DNA of 60,000 nucleotides from NCBI GenBank assembly GCA_905221605.1, contig CAJNDS010000724.1, positions 75,001 to 135,000 on the forward strand. The letters are read 5' to 3'. The stretch is from Symbiodinium natans (Eukaryota > Sar > Dinophyceae > Suessiales > Symbiodiniaceae). The notes under the pieces were generated by a model. That model did not search any database. It saw only the letters and a list, made by a program, of their open reading frames with translations, and was not told where the DNA came from. Position numbers and translations under genes: made by a program. Of the stretch, positions 39,901 to 50,115 are shown piece after piece; within the stretch, counting starts at the first letter, position 1, and each line of letters begins with the position of its first letter.

Positions 39901-42900
39901 AGGGTTTAGGGTTTAGGATTCAGGGTTTAGGGTTGCGGGTTCGAGGTTGAGGGTTGAGGTTTACCGCCTGTCAGCCCTAGGGCTCTAAGCGAGAAGCCAG
40001 AGGATCAGAGCGTCAGCACAAGGCTTGGGGGAGGCTATTTCTTGCATTATCTGAACCCTGACCCTGAACCCTGAACCCTAAACCCGCAACCCTAAACCCC
40101 TAACTCTAAACCCTACCCATACATCCTAAACCCCAGGTCTGGACCGCATGACTGTCAGATGACCTATCTTTAGGTCTTAAAGAACCCAAACCGATGGGCA
40201 TTTCCCAAACTCACATGAGCGACTGCCAAAACCGGCTCGAGGTGCTAATGGACGCAACATGAGGGGTGTCGCTTTTCAAGTGTTCCCATCGTTTTACAGG
40301 GTTTTAGCATCAACTATCCACGCTTGATGTTTGTAGGTGTCGCTTTGGGAAAATCACGGCTATAGCACACCCAACGGTTCCTTAGCTTAGGGGTGTCGCT
40401 TTTCAAGTGTTCCCATCGTTTTACAGGGTTTTGGGCATTCGTGTCCACCCCTTACTTAATTGAATGGCTGGGGGTTTTGGCGCTTGCTCACATGCACCCA
40501 GATACGATGGCCCCTCTTCAAAAAGGGTACATCCCTAAGTTGGGAGACCCTAAACCCTAAACCCTAAACTTTCTGGATATCCCTAAACCCTAAACCCTAA
40601 ACCCTCAACCCTAAACCCTAAACCCTAAACCCTAAACCCTAAATCCAGATCTTGGAGCCGCCGACGCACACGGCCCCAGCCTCCAAAAGCTGTGATCGCC
40701 TGGGCGTGCACCTCAGGGGGGAGCCGATGTCGGAGCTTAGGGGCTTAGGGCTTCGGGCTTCGGGTTTAGGGTTTAGGGTTTAGGGTTTAGGGTTTAGGGT
40801 TTAGGGTTTAGGGTTTAGGGTTTAGGGTTTAGGGTTTAGGGTTTGGGGTTTGGGGTTTGGGGTTTGGGGTCTAGGGTTGAGGGTTAAGGGATTGGGGTTT
40901 ACGGGTTTAGGGCTTAAGGGTTCAAGGGTTTAAAGGCTTAGGGGTTAAGGGTACATAGGGCTTAGGCTTTAGGGACACAGAGCCCCATTGAACTAGAAAT
41001 GGCTTTTGGGCGGTTTGTGTTTGGAATAGGGATAAATTATGAGGGGATAGTATTGGTGACCATTCAGGCTCCGGCATTGCCTTCCGTGGCCATGCTTAGA
41101 GGTAGAGGGGGGGGGGGGGATTCGTGTCTAGGGTTTACGACCCTAAACCCTAAACCCTAAACCCTAAACCCTAAACCCTAAACCCTAAACCCTAAACCCT
41201 AAACCCTAAACCCTAACGAGCTTCGGCTTGCGTCTCAATGCCGAAACGGCCGGCGGGAGCTGGAGGCCGCCACACGCTGACCGAAGCGGTTTGTACTGCG
41301 TGCAGCGATCCACCGTATGCCTCAGGAATCTCCATAATCCTTTGGCCAAGCGTAGTGACTCTGTAGGATTGCCTACAAGCATACAAGCTACAGAGCCGAC
41401 AGTGGATAGTATGTCTGGCCGAGTCCGTAGGCCAAGCCACATGAGAGGCCCGATCTCTCGTTGGCCTTGCTTCAGCCTGTTCTTGGGATGTTCATCCCGC
41501 TGCTCGGGCGCCAAGTTTCCCTCACAAGGTTCGGGGAGATTCTTCGTACCGTTCAGGTGAAAGCATCCCCTGGTAGCCAATGCCTGCAAGATCCACTTTC
41601 CCCGTCAAGCTTGACTCGTTCCATCTTCAAGCCTCTGTATTTGGCATCCCAGAAAGACCAGCGACTCTTTGAGTGGACATTGTGCTTCACTTAGCGTTGG
41701 TTAGTAGGGAACGCGGTTCATTCCCTCATTCCCTACTAACCAACAGCAATGTCATCCCTAAACTGTTGCGTGGTGAGGTAGGATGTTTCAAGATATCCTG
41801 AACGGAGTGAGGGCCAAGAGCAAGAGCAGCTTCTACAGGGGCCTTAATCATCAGAACAGTTCCTTTTTTTCTTGGGGGGGCGGGGGATGGTTATTCTAGA
41901 AAAAGTATAAAGGGACTATCAGGGGAATACTCTTCGTAATCATTCCAAGCCCTATTCTTCGCTGCACTCAGGAGGGTAGCAAAAAATCAAACTTTTAGCT
42001 GCCTTAATAAGAAACCCAACAAACCCAAAACAAGGTAAGGATCTAAAGTTACAGTAAAGTACCACAAAGTTTAGGGTTTAGGGAGTTGAGGGCTTGGGGT
42101 TTCGGGAGTTTAGGGCTTAGGGGCTTAGTATCTTACGGCTTGTGGAGCATTACTGACTCTGTCGTTTCCGGGGCCAACGCACCTCGGCGCATGGATTCCC
42201 CTTCTCAAGTCGCGGGAGTTTGGTTTGCAAGCTTGCTTTGATGTTTTTAAAGTTGCGGTGTTAGGGTTTAAGCTGGGGTTGGGGGTAGCCTCGGCCCTTT
42301 TCGGGCCCCTTTGTGCCTGCTCCTGGATTCCCCTTCTTTACGGGCCTCAAGCCTTTTGGTGGCTCTTGGGGCCTTTTGGGGGCTTCCTGGGGGCTTTCCT
42401 GGCCCGTACCCGCAATGAAAACTGCGATTTTTTTGTACTGAAATCGATGGTTTTGGGCACCCCTTCATTTTACCCCGGGCCTTTTGAAGCCTTTTGAAGC
42501 TTTTTGGTGTCTCTTGGGGTGTCTCGAAACCATCGATTTCAGCACAAAAAAAGCATTTTTCATTGCAGATCCTGGGGTCCCCCCCCTCTTTTTGAAGTAC
42601 CCCCTGGGCCACTTTTTGGTTCGAGCTTTTGGGGGCGCCTTTGGCTGGCTGGGGCTTTGGCGGGCGTGGGCTTTGCCGGCGGGGCCAGACCGGCCAGGCG
42701 GGGGCCTCGGCGGAGCCCCGGGAGAGGCCCCCAGGCCCTGAGGCCCTGGAGGGGGGGGGGGCTCGAAAATCCGTAACGAAAATCCGTAACTCGTTTTGCT
42801 CCAAAAAAGAAATTGAGCAACCAGCCTGCCTGGACCCCTCGCCAGCCTCCTGGTCCAGGAATCCAGCCACCAGGGGCCAGGGGGCCCGGAGAGGGGGGGG

Positions 42901-45900
42901 GGGGGGGCCTGGCAAACCCTGAACCCAAAACCCTGAACGGCAAATTTGGGGTTTTACTTTAGCTACGCCAAAGAAAGGTGGTCTGGGTGCCGGCCATCCC
43001 TTAGCCGAGTACTGACGTTGTCGTAGAAAAGGCCGATGTCCGTTGGCCTGTCCAGGACGGTGAGGCTTAACCCTCACCTTTTCCGTTTCTCTTTTCGCTT
43101 GGGCGCTCGGGCTGTAAGGCCCTCGGCCGAGCGTTCGGGGTCTGTCGCTCGACGGAAGCGACCCCTCACTTACTTTAGGGTTTAGGGTTTAGGGTTTAGG
43201 GTTTAGGGGTTCAGGGTGTAGGGTTTAGGGACCCTACATCCAAAGCGTGAAGGTCACACGGTTGGGCAAGTAGGAAGGAAGGGACTCATGCCTAAACGTC
43301 CTGAATCCGCAACCCTAAACCCGAAACCCTAAACCGTAAACCCTGCATCCTAAATCCTACAACCTCAACCTCCAAGCCTTTGAAGGCTGAGCCCAGAGCA
43401 TCCCGCTTCCACGTGTGCACCTCGCGACCTGAGGTTAGGGCCCTACCCTGAAGGGTTTAGGGTTTAGGGTTTAGGGTTTAGGGTTTAGGGTTTAGGGTTT
43501 AGGGTTTAGGGTTTAGGGTTTAGGGTTTAGGGTTTAGGGTTTAGGGTTTAGGGTTTAGGGCTTACCCCGCCACATCATCGAATCATGGGTTCGAGCTGGA
43601 GGCTTTGGGCTTTTGGGGTTCGGTTGCAACAACTGCGGGGAAGGCTGGGGCGTAGCATCACGAGCATCCCAACCCTGAGCTTTCAGAATTGGGTTTGGGG
43701 TCTTAGCAGGCTTTGCTTGGGATTGATGGTGGTGTGCGCTTCCTTTGCTTGATGAGGCACAACATGAGCATGAGCCCGAGACCCTACACCTAAAACCCGA
43801 TCGTTAAAAGCCTTTGGTGCAGGGTCTGTGGATCAGGTTTTGCTGTTCATCAGTTCATCAGGACGGGTCGAGCCACCAAGTTCGCTAGGTTTCATTTAAA
43901 CCCCAAACCCCAAACCAAAAAAAAGACAAATCCAAAACCCAAGCCCCCATTTAGGGTTTAGGGTTTAGGGTTTAGGGATTAGGGTCTAGGGTCTTGGGCT
44001 TAGGGCCTAGGGCTTAGGGTTTAGGGTTTAGGGTTTTTAGGGGCCATGCGAGAAGATGCTCCGGGGAGGCGGCTGTGCTGCTTGACGAGCAGCTGGAAGG
44101 TCTTCGAGTCCATCTCGCCTTCGAAGGAGCCAGGTGTTTTTTTGGTTTTTTTACTGAACTTAGGCTGGGGGAGTTTAGGGTTTAGGGTTTTAGGGTTTTA
44201 GGGTTTTAGGGTTTTAGGGTTTTAGGGTTTTGGGGTTTTAGGGTTTAGGGTTTAGGGTTCAGGGTTCAGGGTTAAGGGTTAAGGGTTAAGGGTTTAACGT
44301 TATGAACTTTGTTCACCTAAACCCCAAGGACCCTAAAGAGCCTAGAGACCCTGAAGACTCTAGCCTCATGCCCCAAAGGTTTCGGGTTCAGGACTTAGGG
44401 TTTCGGCTAACCCCACGCCTGCAAACTTCGATTCCCTTGCACGCCATGAGCATGAGTGGAGCTGTAAAGATCTTCACAACCCTAAACCCTACATCCTAAA
44501 CCCTAAACCCTAAACCCTAAACCCTCAACCCTCAACCCTCAACCCTAAACCCTAAACCCTAAACCCTAAACCCTAAACCCTAACTGTAAACCCTAAACCC
44601 TTAACCCTAAACCTCTGCCTCCGCCGAGCAGCCGTTGCTTACGCAGTTCCTTGAACCGGTGCCGACAGGGCTAAAACCGTGAGACGTACACCCCAAGCCC
44701 TACAACCCTCAACTAGGGTATAGGGCTTAGGGTATAGGATTTGGGGTTTAGGGTTTACGGTTTAGGGTTAGGGTAGTAAATCTAGGGTAGTAAACCCACA
44801 ACACTAAACCTTCAAGCTTGTTCGGGGACGTTTGCAGAACTCCCCAAAAGCAGAAGAAAACCTCTACTTTAAACTCCTAAGCCCTCGACCTCCCATAAAT
44901 TTCGGTGTCGGGGACTCTCGAAAAAATAGACGGGGATTTACCCGAGCATGTATGAAATGTGTGTTTATCGTACACAAAAGTAGGAGCCGTCATGCAGCCT
45001 TTTATATACAGAAACCAGAAAATGGAGGAGAAATGGGTCTGCATTTTTCCCTCATTGTTGCGATGGAGAAAGTCGAGATCTGCATTTTTGACCTACATTA
45101 TTCCTGCATAACTGCATTTTCAGATATGTCTGCCCGGTGCACAGCTGGGCGTCATATGTTTGGGGTTACGGCTTATAAGGCTTAGGGTTTTGCGTGCCAA
45201 AGAAACACACCAAGGCCCTATACCCAAACCTAAACCCTAAACCCAAATCCGCAAACCCAAACCCAAAACCCCAAACCCCAAACCCCAAACCCTAAACCCC
45301 AAACCCTAAACCCCAAACCCTAAACCCTAAACCCTAAACCCTGCCTGCCGGCTGCCCCGGCTTCGGTGCGCCAGAGGCCAGGAGCTCTAGGGTGCGACCC
45401 TGGGGCAGATAAGGGGGTTTAGGGTTTAGGGGGTTTAGGGTTTAGGGTTTAGGGTTTAGGGTTTAGGGTTTAGGGTTTAGGGTTTAGGGTTTAGGGTTTA
45501 GGGTTTACGGTTTACGGTTTAGGGTTTAGGGTTTATAGGGTTTAGGGTTTTTAGGGTTTAGGGTTTAGGGTTCACTTGGAAGTTCATGGTTGCTTATAAC
45601 CTCATTATGAGCCTACTTATCTTAGGGGCTTAGGGGACTTAGGGGGCTTGTAAGTACAGCTAAACTGAAGGTTATAAGTGCCCTGGACCTCCAAGTAGGG
45701 GTTGGGGTTTGGGTTTTGGGGTTTGTGGGTTTGTGGGTTTGTGGGTTTGTGGATTTAAGGTTTGGGGTTTAGGGTTTAGGGCTTCGGGTGTGGGGTTTGG
45801 GGTTTAGGGCTTGGGGATTAGGGTGTAGAGCTTAGGGCTTGGGGTTGACGTCTGAAGGGTGTTAGGGTCTGGGGCTTTAGGATTGGGAACTTGGAGTTTC

Positions 45901-47665
45901 AGGGTTTGGGGTTTGGGGCTTCAGCATTTTAGGGTTTTGGGGCTTTGGGTTGTGGGGTTAGATCGAGGGCTCAAGGGTGTAGGCTTCGGGGCTTTAGGGT
46001 TAGGGTTTGGGTTGTTCAGGCGTTGTAGGGAGTAGGGCGTGCAGAATTTAGGGCTCAGGGTCTACGGCTTTAGGGTTCGGCTTTGGGGGGTTCAAGGGTT
46101 TTGTTGGGGTTTAGGGTTTAGGGTTAAAAGAATCAGGGATGCCGGGCATGCGACTTCTATCACTGCTCACCAGCTTGTTGAGGGATAGGTGATTCTCTTC
46201 GTAGTTGTCCTCCTCCCTATTCTCACGCTCAGAACCATCACCCTTAACCCCTAAACCTTAGACCCGAAAACACAACACCCGCAACCCCCAAGCCCGAAAG
46301 CCCCAAAGCCGTAAACCTCGAAGCCCTAAACCCTGCTCCTTGTACCCTAAACCCTAAACCCTAAACCCTAAACCCTAAACCCTAAACCCTAAACCCTAAA
46401 CCCTAAACCCTAAACCCTAAACCCTAAACCCTAAACCCTAAACCCTAAACCCTAAACCCGAACTGGCGCCTCTGCGTTGTAGCCGCAAAGGCTCAGCGCC
46501 TGCCGGATGTCCTCAATGCAGAGCCACGCTCTATGTCAGGCCAGGGTGGGTCAGGTTTCAGGGCTTAGGGTTTACGGTTTAGGGTTCAGGGTTTGGGGTT
46601 CAGGGTTTGGGGTTGAGGGTTGAGGGTTGAGGGTATAGGGTATAGGGTTTAGGGATATACTCAGTTATACTTAATACCCTAACACTAGCTATCCTCGACT
46701 ACTTGGAACCAAGCGAACTACTTCGTCCTTCGTGGAACATTTGATCAATTCCCTGTGCATGGGTGCTGCAAGCACACAAAAAACCCGGCGACGGCGAGTT
46801 TCTAGCAGCCCGGGCCGCACCGACGAAAATTTGCCACACAGACTTTAGGGTTTAGGGTTTAGGGTTTAGGGTTTAGGGTTTAGGGTTTAAGGTTTAGGGT
46901 TTAGCGTTTGGGGTTTAGCGTTTGGGGTCTAGGGTCAACACCTGATGAGACTTCCTGCTCAGGAAAGTTATTTGCGCTATGGATATATAGAACGTGGCAA
47001 AATCGTGGTTTCCATATGCTGCTACCTTACGGTCCCTAACACCTAATGTAGGTGTCGAAAAAACACTGATAGTATTCCCTTATGGTCGCAGTTGAATTAT
47101 ACCATTATAAACCCCAAAACCCTATTCTAATCATTTAGGCCCTGAGTCCCTTAGTCCTCACAAGCTCGAAACCCACTTCACTTCCCCAACACCTACACCC
47201 CTACACCCACAAACCCAACCCCAAACCCACAAACCCACAAACCCACAAACCCACAAACCCACAAACCCACAAACCCACAAACCCACAAACCCACAAACCC
47301 ACAAACCCACAAACCCACAAACCCACAAAACAACAAACCCACAAACCCACAAACCCACAAACCCACAAACCCACAAACCCATAAACCCACAAACCCACAA
47401 ACCCGCAAACCCGCAAGCCCGCAAACCCTAAACCCTAAACCCTAAAGCCACAAATCCACAAACCCACAAACCCGCAAACCATAAATCCTAAACCCTGAAC
47501 CCACAAACCCACAAACGCCTAAACCCTAAACCCACCAGCCCACAAACCCACTAACCCTGAACCCTAGACCCTTAAACCCCAAAAGCCCAGCTTGTCTCAA
47601 AGATGCCGCACCGCCTCTTGCCCCAGAATGCCGTCGCCGTCGACATCCAGGATGTCGAAGGCAAC
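36935..47665 (-). CDS. EF-hand calcium-binding protein(s), exons scattered over 10.7 kb
   Basis: At least two calcium-binding loops are rebuilt by splicing. Exons 47615-47665 and 46470-46511 join to DVDGDGILGQED followed by IRQALSLCGYNAE, a complete loop with acids at 1, 3, 5 and 12. Exons 37642-37709 and 36935-36991 join to GEMIRAFDQ-DRDGLLSQEE, again a full 12-residue loop followed by FHELLG. A degenerate loop (GEMDSKTFQLLV) lies at about 44070-44118. All are minus strand. Calmodulin-like or CDPK-type proteins have this pattern; no kinase domain was recognised. Whether one gene or two is unclear, because a copia remnant and several kb separate the pairs. Confidence 0.75.
37642..37709 (-). 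CDS. EF-hand exon (AGEMIRAFDQ)
   Basis: The frame ends GEMIRAFDQ at a GA donor (CAG|GACTCG), supplying loop positions 1 and 2. The start is either CAG|CC at 37709, next to a repeated element and in phase with the island at 37810-37885, or the internal CGCAG|G which leaves only 30 nt. Confidence 0.75.
37710..37809 (-). mobile_element. Element H1, 100-bp element with GT..AG ends
   Basis: Near-identical to H2 at 41964-42063 (AAGGATCTAAAGTTACAGTA, AACTTTTAGCTGCCTTA, CTGCACTCAGGAGGGTAGC shared). On the minus strand it begins GTACTTTACTG and ends GAGTGCAG, so it would be a legal intron between 37810-37885 and 37642-37709. Confidence 0.78.
37810..37885 (-). CDS. Open island before the EF-hand exon (KFDILKPQNPLPEP)
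   Basis: The frame KFDILKPQNPLPEPLKCTWL ends T|GTACTT, a GT donor formed at the edge of element H (37710-37809). In phase with the downstream EF exon if the element is the intron. Confidence 0.45.
37880..38165. other. Unique AT-richer segment without telomeric units
   Basis: About 280 bp with no heptamers, no convincing frame and many TTCATT motifs. Nothing identifiable. Confidence 0.5.
38170..38445. repeat. Longest TTTAGGG array, about 39 units
   Basis: A single slipped unit near 38315. It lies upstream of the last EF-hand exons. Confidence 0.96.
38450..41160. repeat. Telomere-like mosaic with unassigned islands
   Basis: Tracts at 38595-38645, 39320-39405, 39515-39690, 39778-39925 and 40765-40860. 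Minus open islands at 38535-38595 (LKFKHELAKLATSV), 39435-39505 (LPDAEFLDASAIVEGHPM), 39965-40050 and 40645-40735. No known family. Confidence 0.7.
40262..40432. repeat. 44-bp direct repeat, 127 bp apart
   Basis: 40262-40305 and 40389-40432 are identical (AGGGGTGTCGCTTTTCAAGT onwards). The segment between contains a diverged partial copy (GGTGTCGCTTTGGG). Confidence 0.9.
41216..41700 (-). pseudogene. Ty1/copia retrotransposon remnant, reverse transcriptase end and connection
   Basis: The minus-strand frame shows the end of a copia-type reverse transcriptase: VFLGCQIQRLEDGT, KWILQALATRGC, then PLMWLGLRTRPDI and GLWRFLRHT, matching F-L-G-x-x-I, G-x-L-x-Y-L-x-x-x-T-R-P-D-I and L-R-Y-L-x-x-T of the family. 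It is broken by TGA at 41605-41607, lacks protease, integrase, most of the RT and RNase H, and ends at both sides abruptly: telomeric DNA at 41216 and a 16-bp inverted repeat at 41696. No LTRs seen. A dead insertion. Confidence 0.82.
41696..41744. repeat. 16-bp perfect inverted repeat at the copia fragment border
   Basis: Arms 41696-41711 (GTTGGTTAGTAGGGAA) and 41729-41744, separated by 17 nt. It could be the terminus of a small TIR element or a repair scar at the retrotransposon break. Confidence 0.85.
41868..41958. mobile_element. Element G5 next to element H2
   Basis: TTATTCTAGAAAAAGTATAA and AAAGGGACTATCAGGGGAAT match the family. It ends directly at element H2. Confidence 0.6.
41964..42063 (-). 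mobile_element. Element H2, second copy of H1
   Basis: About 90 percent identical to H1 by eye over 100 bp. It lies beside element G5 with no clear exon next to it. Confidence 0.78.
42412..42566. mobile_element. Element M, 155 bp with 52-bp imperfect arms
   Basis: GCAATGAAAACTGCGATTTT to CACCCC (42412-42463) is mirrored at 42516-42566. The long proline-rich minus frame 42268-43077 crosses it and owes part of its length to it. Confidence 0.8.
43010..43078 (-). CDS. Unidentified island (LTVLDRPTDIGLFYDNVSTR)
   Basis: Minus frame LTVLDRPTDIGLFYDNVSTR then LRDGRHPDHLSLA. Overlaps the start of a longer proline-rich frame (42268-43077) that I regard as spurious. Confidence 0.35.
44070..44118 (-). 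CDS. Probable EF-hand exon (GEMDSKTFQLLVKQ)
   Basis: Acceptor GAAG|G at 44118. The frame GEMDSKTFQLLVKQ resembles the second half of an EF loop and its exiting helix (G-E-I-D-x-x-x-F-x-x-L-V). The 3' border is not resolved. Confidence 0.5.
45575..45695. mobile_element. Element F3, TIR element
   Basis: Starts CTTGGAAGTTCATGGTTGCT and ends AAGTGCCCTGGACCTCCAAG; inner TTATAACC is also mirrored. Confidence 0.75.
46170..46246 (-). CDS. Acidic island with a strong donor (EENHLSLNKL)
   Basis: Acceptor GTTAAG|G and donor CTG|GTGAGC enclose GDGSERENREEDNYEENHLS then LNKL. It lies between two EF-hand exons. Possibly an exon of that gene. Confidence 0.4.
46470..46511 (-). CDS. EF-hand exon (DIRQALSLCGYNAE)
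   Basis: A 42-nt phase-0 exon, acceptor TTGAG|G and donor GAG|GCGCCA (GC type). It gives the acidic last loop position and the exiting helix IRQALSLCG. Confidence 0.82.
47205..47430. repeat. 8-bp CCCACAAA array, about 27 units
   Basis: Near-perfect octamers; the overlapping long minus frames are artefacts of it. Confidence 0.96.
47615..47665 (-). CDS. EF-hand exon (VAFDILDVDGDGILGQE)
   Basis: A 51-nt phase-0 exon, acceptor GGCAG|G and donor GAG|GCGGTG (GC type). The loop begins D-V-D-G-D-G-I-L; its twelfth residue comes from the next exon. Without splicing position 12 would be alanine, so the join restores the loop. Confidence 0.88.
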
Positions 47666-47814
47666 CTGCCAGGGTTTAGGGCTTGGGGATTAGGGTTTGC
47701 TTTAGGGTTTAGGGTTTAGGATTTAGGATTTAGGGTTTAGGGTTTAGGGTGAAGGGGTTTATGGGTTTAAGAGTTCTAGGGGGCTTAGGACTCAGGGCCT
47801 AGGGTCTACGTGTC

Positions 47815-48000
<186 letters not shown>

Positions 48001-48209
48001 CGCATGCGCGTATGCATATTCCATGTACATGGCAACGAATCGAAGAAAGTCCTCGCTCTCCCTGGCTCAACATTTGCCCACGGAGCCCTAAACCCAGAAT
48101 TCCTGAACCCTAATCCCAGAATGCCTGAACCCTAAACCCAGAATTCCGGAACCCGAAACCCAGAATTCCTAAGCCCCTAACCCCTATAAGGTTCTCCAGG
48201 CGCCCTAAA

Positions 48210-48211
48210 GC

Positions 48212-48286
<75 letters not shown>

Positions 48287-48305
48287 CAGTAGTAGTAGTA
48301 GTAGA
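48210..48305. repeat. Trinucleotide (AGT)n, about 31 units
   Basis: One AGC interruption at 48287. CCCAGAATTCCT-containing heptamer variants flank it on both sides (48090-48450). Confidence 0.96.
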
Positions 48306-49024
48306 AGAACAACAACCCCAACCCTAAACCCTAAACCCTGAACCCAGAATTCCTAAAAACCCTAAACCCAGAATTCCTAAACCCCAAACCCGAAACCCTA
48401 AACCCAGAATTCCTAAACCCGAAACCCTAAACCCTAAACCCAGAATTCCTAGACCCTAAGGCCGTAAATGGAGCTCTGAAACCGGCTTCAGGGCAGGCGA
48501 CCTCCGCTCGCTCCTCCGCATCGGCGCACGCCATGCTTGCTGAGCCTGGTCTTCAAACCTAAACCCTAAACCCCAAACCCAAACCCTAAACCCTAAACCC
48601 TACACCCTAAACCCTAAACCCTACACCCTGAACCCTAAACCCTAAACCCCAAGCGCAGCCTAAGGTATACCAAGCGTTGAGGGTTTAGGGTTTAGGGTTT
48701 AGGGTTTAGGGTTTAGGGTTTAGGGTTCAGGGTTCAGGGTTTAGGGTTTAGGGTTTAGGGTTTGCTGGGAAGGGCCAACGAGAAGCGTTCACAACTACTC
48801 GAACTTGGCGCCCAAACCTTGATAAATTGGCATGCCGGATGGGTCTGGTGGCGCGACGGAGTCTCGCACCACAAGCCCTAGCTAAACTATTCAACCCCAA
48901 GCCCTAAGCCTAAGAAGTCTGCGTCTCTGTGAAAAATGGAGCGTCATTCGGGGATGTCTTCTGCTGTGTCTTATCCCCTACCCCAAACCCTAAACCCCGA
49001 AAGCCCGGAAAGACAAGAATGAAG

Positions 49025-49437
49025 CGCTAAACCCCAAACCCCAAACCCCAAACCCCAAACCCCAAACCCCAAACCCCAAACCCCAAACCCCAAACCCCAA
49101 ACCCCAAACCCCAAACCCCAAACCTTAAACCCCAAACCCCAAACCCCAAAACCCGAAACCCAAAACCCAAACCCCCAAACCCCAAAACCCCAAACCCCAA
49201 ACCCCAAACCCCAAACCCCCCCCAAACCCCAACCCCAAACCCCAAACCCCAAACCCCAACCCCAAACCCAAACCCCAAACCCCAAAACCCCAAACCCAAA
49301 CCCAAACCCAAACCCCAAACCCCAAACCCCAAACCCCAAACCCCAAACCCCAAACCCCAAACCCCAAACCCCAAACCCTAACCCCCAACCCCCAAACCCC
49401 AAACCCCAAATCCCAAACCCCAAAACCCCAAACCCTA
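49025..49437. repeat. AAACCCC array, nearly 60 units
   Basis: The longest variant array, with 6-, 7- and 8-bp slips. The frames of Gly/Phe/Trp/Leu repeats on its minus strand are artefacts. Confidence 0.96.
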
Positions 49438-49891
49438 TATAAACCCTCAACCCTCAACCCTCAGCTGACTCAGCGACCGGGTATCGATCTGGACTCGGCG
49501 GGGGGCTGTGAGGGCGCAGCGGGGCTGAGGGCCAGCTGCAAGTGTTGCTGTGAGAGCTTTCGGGGTTTTAGGGTTTAGGATTTAGGGTTTAGGGTTTAGG
49601 GTTTAGGGTTTAGGGTTTAGGGTTTAGGGTTGAGGGTTGAGGGTTGAGGGTTTAGGGTTAGAGCAATATAGTCTTCAGAATGTGATTTTCAGTATACTGT
49701 GCAGAAGCATTGCCCAGTAGCCAGAAAAGACTCGAGGATTTGCTGGAAGGGGAGTAGCCGAAAGCCGCCCAGCTTGAGGGGAGATTGGGCGGGTTTAGGG
49801 CTTTGAGTTCGAGTGTTCCAAGGAAAGGGGCTGCTGGGGATTTGGGCACATCGGGGTGACTGAACCCTAAGCCCTAAACTCCAAACTCTAT

Positions 49892-49978
49892 TTGGGGGGT
49901 TTACGATAACAAGGACCCCTAGTTTAGACCCCCGCAATGATCCCCTTATAATAAGGATCCCAATAAGGTACACCTAAT
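49892..49978. mobile_element. Element B6, related to B2
   Basis: Ends GGGGGGTTTACGATAACA and ATATCGTAAACCCCC form a 14-bp perfect inverted repeat; ATTTGG is repeated at both flanks. Confidence 0.7.
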
Positions 49979-50027
49979 ATCGTAAACCCCCATTTGGCCA
50001 GCTGGGCACGTCCTCTCTTGCCTAGAA

Positions 50028-50115
50028 GTCCCAAAGCTGAACGCTTTCCACGCAAAGGCGTCTTTTGGCAAAGCCAGCGGAAAACCTTAAGCGATCAACG
50101 GCAGCCGACTGCTTA
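50028..50115 (-). CDS. Unidentified island ending in a stop
   Basis: Frame SAAVDRLRFSAGFAKRRLCV then ESVQLWDF and TAG. It could be a terminal exon of an unnamed gene between IleRS and the EF-hand gene. Confidence 0.35.

Noticed and set aside
42268-43077. 269-codon minus-strand frame, proline-rich
   Set aside because: It crosses a fold-back element and poly(G)/poly(C) runs, has overlapping open frames on both strands, and matches no family. High GC content explains its length.
44832-45185. 117-codon plus-strand frame
   Set aside because: The only long frame in an AT-richer unique segment, without a recognisable motif, and starting at TTG. Left unannotated as a gene; the segment otherwise shows nothing.
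46470-46511. UBA-domain reading of DIRQALSLCGYNAE
   Set aside because: The helix also resembles UBA helix 2, but joining in phase to the upstream exon completes an EF-hand loop, which explains it better.
48971-49457. 159-codon Gly/Phe/Trp/Leu repeat protein
   Set aside because: Pure translation of the AAACCCC heptamer array; open in all three minus frames.
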